Shown piece after piece: positions 28,561 through 42,068 of a stretch of 64,000 nt of DNA (positions within the stretch are counted from its first letter, which is position 1; the number at the start of each line of letters is the position of its first letter). The notes under the pieces were generated by a model, which was not told the DNA's origin, made no database searches, and worked only from the letters and a program-made list of their open reading frames with translations. Source of the stretch: Hetaerina americana (lineage: Eukaryota > Arthropoda > Insecta > Odonata > Calopterygidae); NCBI GenBank assembly GCA_022747635.1, contig JAKTNV010000009.1:223501-287500 (forward strand), written 5' to 3'. Position numbers and translations under genes: made by a program.

Positions 28561-29322
28561 TTGGCTTTCCCAAGCGACACCGAGCCTACGACGCGGGCTG
28601 TGTTCTGAATGAATGCCAAACGGAATACAGTTTAGTTTACAGGGCCCGGTAAAACTACCCTCTGGCAACGAAGCATACGATATATTGCTCCTTGTCTCCA
28701 CAATAACGGCATCCATTCACTGCGTCTAAGAGCGACGCCAAAGTGGTTTAAGAATCTCATTTCAACACAATAGATAGCCACTAGAAAGGCGGGACTGGAA
28801 TCGTCATACTCCTGCAAAAAGTGCTCTCTTCCCCGGTAACCATCAATAATTAACTGATTACACATTTCCCGGTACGCGTTTTGGGCACCTCAGCGTGCAG
28901 CCTCATTTCCCTGGTTCATGAAATGCTGTGCATCATTTAATGCATTAAAATCTTCGATTGCCCTCAAGGGGCAATTTCACTTGGCTATCATTTATTCTGC
29001 CGACCGGCTTGGTTACATCGGCGAAGTGCGCTTAAACTTGACCTTTCACCTTTGACATCCACCCACTAGCGGCTCCATGTCATCTTAACATCACATCTTC
29101 TGCCGCGAACCAATCTTCGAAGCTTTAACTTCAGGTTTTGTGCATTTGAGGCCCCGAACTTCGTGCGCAAGCATTTCATTAGAATGCACTCCCTTGAACT
29201 CCACTTGGGCATACGAACAGATACGGACGGCATCTTTGGGTGACATAATACGCATTAATGACGCAATGCAGGGCAAACCTTCGCAATTACGTGCGCTTAG
29301 AAAACTTCCAGAAAAACTGGCT
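28561..29322. other. No recognised feature
   Basis: Unassigned, with no convincing frame or repeat. Confidence 0.4.
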
Positions 29323-29757
29323 AACTCTACATCTACATTATACTTTGCAAGCCGCCGCAAGGGCGTATGGCGGGGTGTGTCAGGTTACCACCCGTAAAAG
29401 GGAACAAAACCACATGCGAATTCAACTCATCCATCCAAATATACACCAAAATTGGCGTGTACATTTATGCAAATACCATTTCAAATTACACACGTTAAAA
29501 TACATATACTATCATCTGACAAACAAATGCACCTAAAAATATTTTGAAAATGAACCCAATAACGTGCAAGCTATTATTTGAAAAGCAAGAAGGCGAAATT
29601 CCACTATCACATGGACATGCAACATTCAACGGTCTCCTCCCCCAAGGACACAGGTAGGGAATGTGACCCAACGCTGCAGGTAGCGGGAGGGTCCCCCCAA
29701 AAATAGAGAGACGAGGGATGGAAGGGGAAACTTAAAAACAGACAAGGCAGAGGAAGC
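29323..29757 (-). mobile_element. LINE-A/B-type 3' end, 5'-truncated, divergent
   Basis: It begins (3' end) with the CTACATCTACAT tail and GCAAGCCGCCGCAAGGGCGT block at 29323-29370. The part near 29600-29740 matches the LINE-A 3' UTR (GACACAGGTAGGGAATGTGACC, AACGCTGCAGGTAGCGG). The middle is closer to LINE-B. A mosaic or a third subfamily. Confidence 0.65.
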
Positions 29758-30257
29758 AATGCTTTAAAGAGCAATACATTATTTAATGGAAACTCTCGTG
29801 TATTTAAGAGTTTTTGTTTTATATAGTTCGATAATATTAACCACTTCAAAAAATATACGATATGCAAAGAAAAACATGACAAATTCTTCCTGTGTAGATG
29901 CTCCCCATTGTATTTTAAAATTTGAATTTATTGCGTGGTCAGGTTTTACAATTAAACTCCTCATTAGTGATTGATCATTTTATTCACATTATTTTTTAAT
30001 TAAATTACACCCGATCCTCGAAAGAAGACTCACAACAAAAAACATAGATTCAAAATATAATCCAGGAAATTTTGCATGCCTAATTATTGGCAAGGTGCCA
30101 TTCACGTAAACTCGATTACGATCGAAACTACTTCTATTGTTCTCTGGCGACCTTGGGACGAGTCAAGTGCACGAAGGAAAATTTAGTTAATTCCGCCGAC
30201 AACAACCGCCTGGTTCCTGCACATCTGAAATGTCTCCGCATCTACATGTAGTGGATT
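29758..30257. other. No recognised feature
   Basis: AT-rich flank of the LINE-A insertion. Confidence 0.4.
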
Positions 30258-30960
30258 TTAATGAAGTTTAATTGACTGGCAAAAGTTTCAAAGCCTCACT
30301 TATGGTAATTATAATTTTTTATTGTTTTAACAATCTTTTTCATTTCTACGTTGAAGTTGACATCAACGGATTTTGGCCACTCGGGCCCTTGTCAATTGAT
30401 ACACCCATAATACGTTCAGGCGTGTTCGTAAGAAATAGGTCCAATATGTTCTTTTCACGGGTGGGCTTACATACTGCTTGATGGAGGGAGTTTCTATGCA
30501 CCAATTTTAATAAGAAATTACAAGATTTGCAATCACAGGTCCAAGATTTAACGATATTTCCTTCCCAATCGATACCAGGGAGGTTAAAGTCACCACCAAT
30601 TATGTTGATGCTATTATTATTTTTGCATGTAATTTTGTAAATTTGTTCATTAAGGGAATGAAGTGCTTTAGTGCATCTGAGTCTGGAGGTCTATTGAAAG
30701 AGCAAATTTTCGGCTTTCAAAAATACTGTTGACTGCCACGAAAACTCCTCCTCCGGGTCTTGTACCTCTATCGTGTCGGTAAACCGTGAAATCCATTGGG
30801 AAAATTTCTAGGTCGTTTATGTCATTACACAGCCATCTCTCTGTGCTTAATACTATATCGACGGATCGAGATCCATTGTGCTATTTTTGAGGCTTCTGCA
30901 ATGTAGTACAAGGATAGATGGATTATTTATTTTAAATGACGCCCGTATTTATGTCTGACT
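30258..30960 (-). pseudogene. LINE-A endonuclease remnant, second copy
   Basis: Decayed frames match 16078-16760: the PGGGVFVAVNS-like segment near 30745, the GGDFNLPGIDW segment near 30590-30560, and FDLFLTNTPERIMGVSID near 30455-30400. Stops interrupt throughout. Confidence 0.72.
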
Positions 30961-31089
30961 GTAATTTAGGAAGCGTTTGTAGAGAAGTGCATGTCAAATA
31001 TGTTTCCACATCAATGCCAGTGTTGCCCGTTTTTTTAAGTTTATTAATGATTTTATCTGCGCTAGCCCCAGATGTTACCAACCCACTAA

Positions 31090-31840
31090 ATGACCTGCCC
31101 TCTATCCTATAAAAGACCCACAGTGGTCGAGTATCCTATCCGCTATCTTACTCGCCGCTTCCGCCGTGTAATGGACCCCAGATCGGCTCAGTGGAGTCCT
31201 GCACGATCGGAGGGATGACCTTAGGTCGACGAAGGAGGCTCCTATGTCCGAGCAGAATCGCCGAAGTCTCTGGTTTATGCCTTCCACTCGGCTCCAAATC
31301 AGAGACCCGCGATCCTCCCTCGGAACGATGCTGCAGACCGATTAAACCCAGCCGTACACCCTCGACGCCCTGAACGCGCTTCACCTTGGACCTAAGTGCC
31401 TTAAGGGAACGGATGCACGGTCCGTGACGTCGTTGGCATCCACATGGGCCACGACCTTCGTGCCTCTGACCCCGCTTGATTGCCGTCGTCACCAGAGGAT
31501 TTCTTCCACCTTAAGTCTACACCAGGTGGCCACCCGTTGATCGACAGCTAATAGGCGTGCCCTTTCCCTTTATGGAACCATTACACGGCGAACATCCGAA
31601 CTTCCTATTACTACCATTCCCTCCCTTCCCGCCCTCTGACGTCTTACCGTAAGCAGCGCCATCGGAGTACGGGTAGGGGCTGCAGATACGCTAGTACTCT
31701 CATCCGACAGCATCTGGTAGCTAGTGGAGACGTGGATGGGAACTGCCGCTGCAGTGTCCAATCCCCGCCGCACTGTTATCCTTGCGGGGCGACCCTTCTT
31801 CATCGGGAGATGGGGCACGAGTTAAGTCCTTGATCGCCCA
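31090..31840 (-). pseudogene. LINE-A ORF1 (SGNH esterase), second copy
   Basis: 31818-31570 encodes the N-terminal region to the nucleophile block (VVIGSSDVRRVMVP; GSSN is here GSSD). 31492-31100 carries the remainder in shifted frames, ending RFCSDIGASFVDLRSSLRSC and SGVHYTAEAASKIADRIL with the His block intact. The GTND block is garbled. Several frameshifts; not functional. Confidence 0.78.
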
Positions 31841-32437
31841 GCCACTTTTAGCATTTAGACGAATCCGTGCTGCACTATTGACGTGGCGGACTTTCGAATT
31901 CCCACCCTTAGCCCCATCCCCCTCTTAAGGAAGCCATCCGGCCGTCGATCTTTAATTGCAGCTCCTGTACCATTTCCTCCCATACGAGAGCCCATAGAGC
32001 CGCGCATTCACCAGCTTTTTTGAGCTTGGCAACAGGAGACCTAGTTGAAGCCGTCCCAGTTTAATAAACGAGTTCCCAAAAAAGCTAACCTAAATGTACT
32101 ATGCTTACAAATATTTTGCTTTTTTAATAAGAGAAAAAGAAAGAAAGAACTTAAATAATAACAAGTAAGAGGAGCGGAAAATAAAATAATATAAGCCACT
32201 AAGAATACTCACTAAGATTGCCACCACACTATTCAAAACTAATTACAAACAACACAAAATCTAAATAAACTAGACCATTGCACAAAATTTAAGCTAACAA
32301 CACACTACACTGTACTAGGGAAGGACAAGCACAGAGGCACAGAAGTAACAGCAGGAAGGCTCAAGTACGGTCAAACCGGGTCTCGGGAGCGAGCTCGAGC
32401 ACGACCTTCCCCGACAAGAGCCAAAAAGAGAATGAGA

Positions 32438-35008
32438 GACCATCACGACCCGAGTTCAACACACGCTTAACTTGTGCCAAGGTGGAAGAAACTTGAACAG
32501 AATGTTTCAATATTATGCAAATAGGTATTACAGATTTCATCCCTAAAAAGTACGTCAAAGCAAATCGCGACCCCAGGTGTTACAATAAAGGCGTTAGAAA
32601 AGATCTTCAGAAAGAGAGTATGATCCACTATAGGGTATAGAGGGCAGGCGTGAATGCATCATCCGCGGAGTTTAAACAGTTATTGGACAAGTATAGATCC
32701 TCTAAAATTGAAACAAAAGCACAATTACGTAGCGCCTTGAAATACATTGAACGTAAAGTACCATGCGACTATTTGGACACTGACACCAAAGCTTTCTGGT
32801 CATTTGTTGGGGAAGTAAAAGGGGGTAAGCAAATCATTGCTTAATTGAGGGATTATAACAATATAATTCATACTGACAGTGAGAGAAAAGCCAACATCCT
32901 AAATTCATTCTTTCAAAGCGTTTTCACGAACGATGTTGTCACCGCATATCTCCAAGAAACAATACATACTCAACCCATGGACAAAGTAACAGCGGACCAA
33001 CAAGGAATTCTAAAATTGCTTGATGAGATTAAACCCAACAAATCCATGGGTCCCGAAAATGTACCAGCTAGGGTGATAAAACATTTAGCTCCAAACATTG
33101 CCCCGTACCTCGGGGTGATGTAAGGAGCTAAATGTTATATTTAACAAATCCCTCACAGAGTGTAAAGTCCCAAAGAGTTGTAAAACTGCGCAAATAACGC
33201 CTATTTTTAAAAGTGGTGGCAGGGAGGGTCGCAGTAATTACAGATCCATTTCTCCATTACAATTCGTTTTCAGACATCACTTCTATGTGTATCACAATAT
33301 TGGAGCAAATAATTGTCAGTTCAATAATGAGATACTTTGATAACATTAACTTTTTAAGTGACAATCAACACGGAGTCAGGAAAAGCCGCTCATGCGAAAC
33401 CCAATTAGGATTATTTACACATGATATACTTTTATCGGGTGAGAGAGGTAGGCAAGTGGATGCGGTCATTTTAGATTTTCAAAAGGTATTTGATTAGGTT
33501 CCCCATGGTAAACTCATGCATATAATAAAGGTCGCGGGTATAAACAAGGGCGCAATAAATTGGGTTAAAGATTTTCTTTTGGAGCGGGAACAGAGGGTAG
33601 TCCTTGATGGCGCTAGTTCCGACAGCGTTGGAGTCACGTCGGGGGTACCTCAGGGAAGTGTAATCGGGCCGTTGCTTTTCTTTATTTTTGTTAACGATTT
33701 GAATCGCGAAGTGAAAAGTAAGATTAGGATGTCCGCGGATGGCACAGTGTATTATCGGCAAATATCTGGGGGAGCGGATCGTTTTATTCTAGAGCAGGAT
33801 CTAGATTGCATTCCTAAATGGTGTTCAAAATGGGGATTGTCATTAAACCTTAATAAATGCTCGGTGGTAAATTTCTTTAAAAGATCAACGGGATTTGTTT
33901 GCAAATTAACTGGAGTTGACCTAGAAGTAGTTGAAACGATAAAATTCTTCGGTGTTACAATCACGAAAGACTTAACTAGGGGGACCCACATACGTAAAGT
34001 CTGCAAGAAAGCAAATAAAAAATTGGGATTTATTAGACGCATTGTCGGCAAAAGTGACTCCAAGGTCAAGGAACGTTGTTACCACGCTCTTATAAGGCCT
34101 CATTTAGAATATGCATGTAAGGTATGTGATCCGAATAAAAAAGGCCTCATTCGGGAAATTGAGATGGTTCAACGCCGGGCAGCCCGTTTGGTTAAAAACT
34201 ATGCCGATAAAACGAAAAGCGTCACCGAAATGCTTCTGGAGTTGGTGTGGGAATCATTAGAAGAAAGACGATGCAATGATAGATTTAATTTATTAAATAA
34301 ATACAGATTCGCATGTTTCAACACCGATGTCTCGCAAATTATTCGTACTCCTACATACATTGGTCGCTTGGAGCATGCATATAAAATTCGGGGAATAAAT
34401 GCCAGAACTAGCCGACTCAAGGACTCCTCCTTCCCACAAACAATACGGGATATCAACTGCAGGGTTATAGATAGCAAAATTTCCACTTGCCACCCTCAGC
34501 TTCTAGGGAATAATTAGGTCTACTCAATTGCGTGCACTTTCACTAACCTCTGGCGTTATATTGTCAAAACCCTTCCCTCAGGACCGCATTAGAATTCAAT
34601 TACATAATGTAGTGCTCTAAACAGTATTGCTTGTTCTGCTTTGTCTCTTTTTAGATTTCCCCTTCCATCCCTCGTCTCTCCCTATGGTGGGCCATTCCAC
34701 TACCTGCAGCGTTGGGTCACATTCCCAACCTTTGTCCATTGAATGTTGCGTGTCCATGTGGTGGTGAAATTTCTCTTCTTGCCTGTCGACCTCTAATTTG
34801 CACGTTATTGGATAAATGTTTTACTGCATCTAAAGGTGAAATTGTCTGCCAGTTAATGATACACATATTTGTAAGTTAAAAGGATGTATGCATGAATGTA
34901 GACGCCACTATGGGTATAGTTTTACATGGGTTTGTTGGTTTTGCATGTGGTTTTGTTCCCTTACACCGGTGGTGCCCCAACACATCCTGCCACACGCCCT
35001 TACTAGGA
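32438..35008 (+). mobile_element. LINE-A, 3' half (linker, RT, 3' UTR)
   Basis: It starts at CCCGAGTTCAACAC, which follows within about ten bases of where the inverted half breaks. It runs through the ORF2 linker (32500-32844), RT and a 490-base 3' UTR. The UTR ends at CCACACGCCCTTACTAGG; the usual TTGCGGGGTATTA tail is lost. Confidence 0.82.
32650..34517 (+). pseudogene. LINE-A ORF2 RT and C-terminal domain
   Basis: Pieces: linker 32650-32844 (ends in a stop), 32845-33123 (KPNKSMGPENVPARVIKHLA), 33213-33497 (DNQHGVRKSRSCETQLGLF, then VDAVILDFQKVFD), and 33516-34517, a 333-aa open stretch. The last has VTSGVPQGSVIGPLLF, then SADGTVYYR where FADDTV-YR is expected, so a catalytic Asp is lost. 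Further on are GVTITKDLTRGTHIRKVC, CYHALIRPHLEYACKVCDPN and VQRRAARLV. This is the longest LINE-A RT in the window but it is inactive. Confidence 0.87.
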
Positions 35009-38000
35009 TGTCTGAGCTCTATCTTGATGAGGTCTCTGCCACTCCGCCTCCAATCCGCGCGCCGTTCCCCGAATCGTTCGGCAGAGGAGACCCCTCTGAC
35101 ACCCCCGCCGCCCAGCATCTCCCCCCAAGGGCACTTGGCCTGCTCTCCCCGGTCCGACCACCTCCCCGGCCGCTCCAATGGTTTATATCTAAATCCCTTT
35201 ACCCGTTTTTCCGCTTCTCTAGATATTCCTGTGGACTGTCCCTCATCCCGTCACCCGATCCCTCCTCCCAACCTAAAACTGCACCCCCAAGATTTCCCGC
35301 GAACTTCGAATTCCTCCGTCGCTTGTGATTCGATTTGCTTCCGCTATTCTTATTTCGCGGTCTTATTGACATATTTTAGTGGCAGGCGCATACGTCATGA
35401 TGGCGACAAGGAGGGAAGCGTCCTTCGAGGCCGGATGAGTGAGAACGCGGGAAGAATATTTTGAAAGACGTTTAAATCTATTTGGCTGGCCGATATTAAC
35501 AACTGTCATTAACCATTTCTTGTTCTCATCGAGGAGAGCGCTCGAGGATACTTGGTGCCCGACATGGCGCGAGCAGCGGAAAAACTACTCCTCTTAGTGT
35601 CTTTGAAATAAGTCTTGGTGTTGCAGAGGTACGTTAGTTAAAACACAACCTCACTCGCATATTAAATAATGGAAAATCCCATTTCAGTTTAGCATCACAT
35701 TTGGCCGATTATTTCTCTTGTTTGGGAAGCACAAGCTTTTGCCAAGGGGATATGCAATTTTAACGACCAATGCATCACGCTCGGAATTTCAGAAAAAGTT
35801 GGGTCATAGTATTTCAAATTGTACATGTATTGCGGAGAAAAGAAATGGAAGCATCTTTCAACGATTTTCGTTAATTTTCTCGTTCATTTGTTGAAATTGA
35901 TATCCCCTTGAAGATATCTACTCATTATTAAGAAACGCTTGCGGGTTTCATAAAAGCAAGGGAAGAATACACTCTCAATTTCTTAAATGAGCAAATTAAA
36001 AGATATTGGTTACATAAGGCTTTATGAAGCGGTAAATTAAGATAAGGACTGGAATGAGAATGTTAAGGTGAGTTTGTTGAGGCCCGCCTGTTTGTGCATT
36101 TTCAACGACCGACGACATTTGAGGGGCGCTCGCACGACGGGTGGTGCGACCCAATGCAATCCGACCTTGCTTTCCACGCAGACAGGCGACTCCTTGGCAG
36201 CGAACTTCGGTTCGCTGTCCCATCTTTTACCTGCAATCCCCTGGCGGAAAAAGCGGACCGCTAAGCTTCGCAGTATGTTTAAATATGACTGCAAATCATC
36301 ACAATCGGTCTATCATGAAGAAGAATTGCGAGGCATGTTCGAAGAGTTAAGTGCCGTTTGGTCCTACAAATGATATACACGGAAGAAAATTTTACGTGCA
36401 TATCATTTTTATTTTATCAATTTTTTAATTTATCAATTTAAGCACTCGTTGACGTCCAACAGTTTCATGTTCTTTCAAACATTCAACGTTACATTAAAAT
36501 GGCTAGTATTAATTAATGAAACGAAAGTAGAAAAATTGAGGATGGAAGACGGATGGAAGTGGACGGGAGAATAATATAATATATTCATTATATACTTTGC
36601 TAAGGTAATGGTAAATTATTACTGCTGGTCAACAGAAGAAAACTAATGCCGACCTATTGCAAACAATGACTCACTTTTTCTTTTAAAAACTAAGTGAAAA
36701 TTATATTTAAAGGACAATTCAAAGATATGCTTGCCAGTGATTAAAGAATAATAGTTCCACGAAATAACAATTTATGGCATGCGATGAGTTTAACTAATGG
36801 AAGAGTCCCCGTAAAAATCATTAAATTAGCCATTTAGCATATAAATGCGCCAAATGAAAACTAAGTGCCACCGCACGCAGCAATTATTGATCTCGAAGAA
36901 CGAATGCGAGGACGCCCCGTGGGTGCACGAGAATAAAGGTCGTCAGCACGTGGGACAGAGGAAATAATGAAAACATTCCAACTCGTAGCATTACGGAGAT
37001 TATCTCATTCCATGACTACAGTTTAATTCCATTTCCATCTAAATAGCCTGAATGAGAGGACGGGGGGTGGAGATGTGCACAGCCGCTCGAAAAGACAAGT
37101 GTGTCCCCAGCGAGCTCTAGCTGGTGAGCAGCACCCTCCCCCCCCCGGTGTGGGGGGGTGTCAGGGGAAAGGGGGGGGGGCGGAGGGAGAGGCATTTGGG
37201 TTTCTTTTTTTTGATGCTCAGCGACGAACGATGAAAAGCTTTTTAGAGATAGCGGAGATGTATGGAGTAAAAAGAGAGGCATTGTTCGCGTTGGAGATGA
37301 GGGGGAAAAGAGCGCTCTCTCTCGGTGGTGCAGCTGGGGAAAAATGAAGGAGAGCATACTCGGGGCGAAGTAAATGGGCGTTTGGTGTTTATTTTCGTCA
37401 TTTCCGGCCACTCCCGTTCGCGATTGAAATGCCCGCGGAGGGGGAAAGCACTGCTGGAGCGAATATCTTCGCTGTTTGCCCTTTGGCGAACAGCGAAGAT
37501 GCTGGTGGAGCACAATCCTCCCTCGGCGAGGAGGAGGCTAGAGATTAAATGGAATTCATTTAGAGGTCGACAGAGAAAAATCTAAGCTTTCACAGTTTTC
37601 ACTACTTAGCAGCGTTTATGGAAGCAATATTATGGGAAAAAAATCCACATTAATACCTAAACATTATCGAGAATATTTGCTGGTATATCCCTGTAAATAA
37701 CTATCACTTCATTTCCGATGGGCGCCTAAATATATTGTAGCGCCTAAATCCTAAAATATCAATTGTTTCCCACTCTGCCGAGAACTTCCTCGTTTGTTTT
37801 CCGTTCTGTCCACCTCACCTTCTCCCACACCTCTCCATAGTTTTTCTTACCCCCTCGAATATTTCCTGGTCTTGTAATATAAATTGTACGCCGGATGGAA
37901 ATGAACGACTAGACGGCCATGGCCAACCGAAATATTTCTTCTCCTTGTCACACTTTTTCCTTTTTCGAAGATTAACTGGCGCAAGTCTTTGCTCTGCGCA

Positions 38001-39735
38001 AACGGCGCCTCAGCATTTGAAGGCGAGGCGAGTGGTCGACACGGGCGCACGCATTCGCCGTTCGGCCACGCTCGCTAATTGGGGAACCGCACCACGCTCT
38101 CGAAGCGCCTAGGACGACGCTCCCCGAAAGCAAAAGCGCCGGTTCATTAAGTCAAGGGCTCGGGAATAAATTTCACACCGCGACGAGGAGAAATAAATCA
38201 GCCTGCGAGAAGGCGGCGACAAATGCATCCACGCCCTCCCGGGAACTCCGTATAATATTCCCGTCGAAGTAAAACGCTACGAAAGCGGAAAAGGAGAGGA
38301 AGGGAGGGAACAGGAGAGAATGCAGAGAGAGAGAGAGCAGTAAAGAAAGAGCCCTCGGTCGTTGGTGCTCCAAGAGGCGAGTGGTCGAGGGAAGAAGAGG
38401 TGTTTAGGTACGATAGTGGTGGCTCCCTCGCGTCGCTTTCCTATTTGAAATATGTTTATGGATGTGGGTTTGTAGGTCAAGTTGGGAAGATGGGGAGTGT
38501 GAGGGGACGAAGGGAAGTGTCGGAGAGTGGACGGAGGAGGTCTGGTCTGGAGAATGCTGTGGAAGAAGAAGAAGCCACGGATGAAGGACAATCAGGCGTT
38601 TCGAGCGGAATACGCGCGGATTGCGTGCGTGGGAGATGAACAATGATTCAGTGCAATTCAAAGGGTATTCCTCAGACTTGTTTAGAACTCGGAACCGTCC
38701 CGAGCAGGGGTCGACAGCCCACGGCGCATTTGCACATTCGGGAGATTCTTTTATTGGGGACTTCATTTTCGTAAGTGCATGCTATCCAGCTTTCTTCTCC
38801 TTCCTTTACTCCCTGCACGACTGTGTACTGTGAATGATTTTTCACTCCTTTTTTCTCGAGCTTACAAAATTGTTTTGGGAAACTTCCTGAAATCGGGGAA
38901 TATATCCGAGACATTTTTATCTATAATTTAAATTTGAAACATTAACTAAATTAATAAGTTAAATGATAAGTAAGTACTGTAAATAAAGGTAGTACTTATA
39001 AAGTGACTTTTTCTTTATAAAATCAAATGAGCTAAAATTTTCACTCACATTTTAGGATGCAAAGGCATAATAATTAAGGCATTTAAAGAAGAATGAATAG
39101 AATCCCTTATTATGAGTTTAGAAGGTTTCTCAATACGATCCATTTGCCATGAAAAATTTGCTCACGCGAAAACCAAATCTTGAAAGATATTTTCTCAATC
39201 AGTACCTTCACTGTTCAATAAAGCCTCCAGTAATAAATTTCAAAAATAAAACTGTAAATGTTTTGCTTGAAAATACAGACAAAAGTAAGACTCCTAGGGA
39301 ATTCTGTGTGACAACACCTTATTAGAGAGGCGGTACATAATGTTTTGAAGTGCTAAACGCTCTCTTCCCTACTTACCGTCCAACCGCGGTCATCGAAACA
39401 GTAAAAACTTCCTGGACGAATTTATCAACAATCTACATGAGACTCTCCTCCACTGCGGGTGCGCGGAATCCCTTATTCACCAAAAAATCCTCCGAAACTT
39501 CCATATGTTCACTCTATTTGCAAAAAATGCAAGGTCAGTTGAAAAATTTTGAATTTTTTGAATCACGCGCCTCCAGTTGGTTATTTTTTTAATCCAGGTA
39601 TTGCGTCCGCGAAAAATTCCCAAATGACGGCCTTCAACCGCTTTATTGATATCTTGTTTTGTTGATTAGTTATTAGATATGAAGGGGTGTTGGTGGAGTG
39701 CGGCGAAAATTCGGATTCGTGGAAATGAACCCTTT
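35009..39735. other. Long stretch without recognised genes or elements
   Basis: Contains a GC/CpG-rich part at 35010-35450, an unassigned open part at 36060-36370, and AT-rich DNA at 36400-37000. A C/G-homopolymer region lies at 37136-37195 (G-quadruplex candidate), a GA-rich purine tract at 38288-38350, and AT-rich DNA after 38830. Frames such as 37075-37347 and 38173-38766 have biased composition and no domain. This is the most likely host-derived, single-copy part of the window. Confidence 0.45.
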
Positions 39736-39739
39736 GAAG

Positions 39740-40830
39740 GAGCAGCGCGATGTTAATATGAAATTCTGCGTGAAACTCTGCCAAATTCTTCACGGAAACT
39801 TCTGAGTTGATTACCAAGGCTTATGGTGAGGATATCACGAGACGTCCCCCGGTTTTATGAGTAGTTGACCCCGTTCAAAAAGGGGCGGCCATCGGTGGAA
39901 GACGACGAGCGTTCTGGAGGAGCGTCAACGTCGACCGATGACCTCCACATCGAGAAAATGAACCATCGCGATCGTGCAAATGGACATTCGACTTTCAGGG
40001 AACTTGCAGAACAGTGTGGCATCTCGATTGGCTCTTGCCACGAAATCCTGACGGAAAAGTAGAGTATGCATCGAGGTGCCTCCGTATTTGTGCCCCGCCT
40101 GATGGCAGCAGACCAGCAGCAGCAACGAGTTCGTCTCTCAGGCACTGTTTGATCGAGCTGAAACCTCGTTGTCCAGGATCTTAACAGGTGATATGAGCCA
40201 TGGGTTCAAGGATATGACATCGGAACAAAAGTGCAATCTTCACAATTGATGGTGAAACATGCCCCCGCTCGAAAAAAACTCGAAAAATTCGATCGAATTT
40301 CAAAGTAATGTTGACTTTTATCGATGCAAAGGGAGTTGTGCATCACGAATATCTACACAAAAGCCAGAAAGTCAACCTGGAGTTATGAAACGCCTAAGAG
40401 AGAGAATCAGACAAAAGCGACCCAATCTTTGGAGGAGTGGCGAGTAGTGTTGTCACCGCGACAACTCGCTGGCTCATTCACCTCTCAGAACTCTCGTGAG
40501 TTTTGAGCCAAAAACAAGACCGCTGTGCTTCCTCGCCCACACTACTCCCATGACCTGGCCACATGTGACATTCATCTAGTTCCACAAACTAAAAATCCCG
40601 CTCAAAGGAAAAATATTTGCCGCTATTCCAACGATTGAGAAAAATACGACTGAGGAACTAATGAACATTTTGGAAAAGGCCTTCCAGGACTGTTTCAAAA
40701 AGTGGAATCACCATTGGGATAAGTGTATACGATGTGGTGGAGACCATTTTGAAGGGGACCCTGGCCAATAGCTTGTCAGCGAAGTATTTTTTTAATAAAT
40801 ATAGTTCGGAAACGATTTAAACAGACCCCG
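39740..40830 (+). pseudogene. mariner transposase fossil (second family)
   Basis: 39745-39840 decodes as NMKFCVKLCQILHG-type N-terminus. 39865-40062 is open: GRPSVEDDERSGGASTSTDD, then FRELAEQCGISIGSCHEILT, typical of the mariner linker and second helix-turn-helix. Later fragments resemble HYSHDLATCDIHL (PYSPDLAPCDYFLF-type, near 40530-40580). Many stops. The catalytic region is recognisable only in shifted frames, and the ends were not defined. Confidence 0.75.
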
Positions 40831-41348
40831 TACGTCCTTAGAATTTAGTCCCGCTAAAACCCGGAAATACCTTTTCCCTATTCTGACCAACCAAAAACCA
40901 CGGCAAATATATTTGTTAAATGCCTTTCCGTCACTTTTGAACGACCAACCAATTCAGCGGATGTATTGAAATCAATAGACCTTCATCCAAATCTTCTGCG
41001 CATTCCACACATCCACCCGAGTACCCTACAATTTACCAAAATTACAGGGTACTGGGGTGAATGTCAGTACCCTGCTAAGTAATCGCTCCGGGGTCCACTA
41101 TCCTGTCGAGAAATCGCAGTTCGTAGCGCGTAGGTTACACGAACACGTTTCGAGGGTTTAGCATTGTTGGCAGGTCATATATTGGGATAAATAGAGTAAA
41201 ATCCAGAGTTTTTTGTCACTTCAGATCGGGTTACGCCTCTCAGATCCCAAAAATAATAGAACAAACAAACACGCGTTAAAACAACATATAACTGTAACTA
41301 TAATGTAAAATTGATAAAATCGGTGCCTCGAAATACATAAAAGAAAAG
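40831..41348. other. No recognised feature, possibly LINE-B 5' UTR
   Basis: No frame or repeat is assignable. Its position just upstream of LINE-B coding makes a 5' UTR possible. Confidence 0.35.
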
Positions 41349-42066
41349 ATGAGTAATATGAGTGAATGTTATGTTTGTTCCTCTCTCAACCATGTATCCT
41401 CACGAAACAGTTTTGTGAGCATGCATAACACCGTAAAACAAAGGGTGATTGGCCAGATAAAAATTATAAAATTAAATTGCTGTAGCATCAGAAACAAAAT
41501 GTTGGATATCGAATATATTTACAAAGTACAAAGGCAGACATAGTAGCTGAAACGGAGAGGAGGCTCACGGGAGATATACAAAGTAGCCTGTAGCAAACAA
41601 TGAAGTTTTTCCGAGCGGTTTCAAAATCAACAGAAGGGACAGATCAAATAGATTTGGTGGAGTATCAGGCCTAATAGATTGGTCAGGGGAGTGAGTATTT
41701 ATTGCAGTGAAGTCACATCTTAGTAGCCAACGATACGAATGCGACGTGAATGACATATAAAGCGTTTGGTGCAACATTAAGGACTACAACGGCGGAAGCC
41801 TATACGTGTGTTCATTTTATAGACCCCCAGATTCTAACACAGATGTCCTACACAAGCTCGACGAACAAATATCCACTATCAGCAGCAGACAAAGCAATAG
41901 TATTACTATAATCGCTGGTGACACAAATCTACCGTCAAATGACTGGGACACGTACTGCGTTGGAAAATCTGCCAAAAACAGAGATTCATGCTAAGAACTC
42001 CTTCATATATTCACAAAGCACTCCTTAGAACAAATTGCTAAATCGCCAAGACGGGGTAAAGCATAC
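41349..42066 (+). pseudogene. LINE-B endonuclease part, broken copy
   Basis: The N-terminal motif IKLNCCSIRNK (41467-41500) is the start of the AP-type endonuclease. KSHLSSQRYECDV, FYRPPDSNTDVLHKLDEQIS (41815-41880) and GDTNLPSNDWD (41920-41950) follow. Frameshifts separate them. At 42067 a mariner interrupts the sequence. It resumes at 42464-42585 and, after a PLE fragment, at 43169-43403 (MEHLLRIIKGNKAPGPEEM, then ARILKELAENIAPFLHIVFL). Confidence 0.82.
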
Positions 42067-42068
42067 TA

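Larger units (their letters stand above)
30258..32437 (-). mobile_element. LINE-A, inverted 5' half (5' UTR, ORF1, endonuclease)
   Basis: Read from about 32437 down to 30258 it gives a probable 5' UTR, ORF1, and endonuclease, and stops just after the TTTGCCAGTCAATTAAACTT stretch that precedes the ORF2 linker. The missing downstream half starts on the other strand at 32438. Together they account for one nearly full-length LINE-A. Confidence 0.78.
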
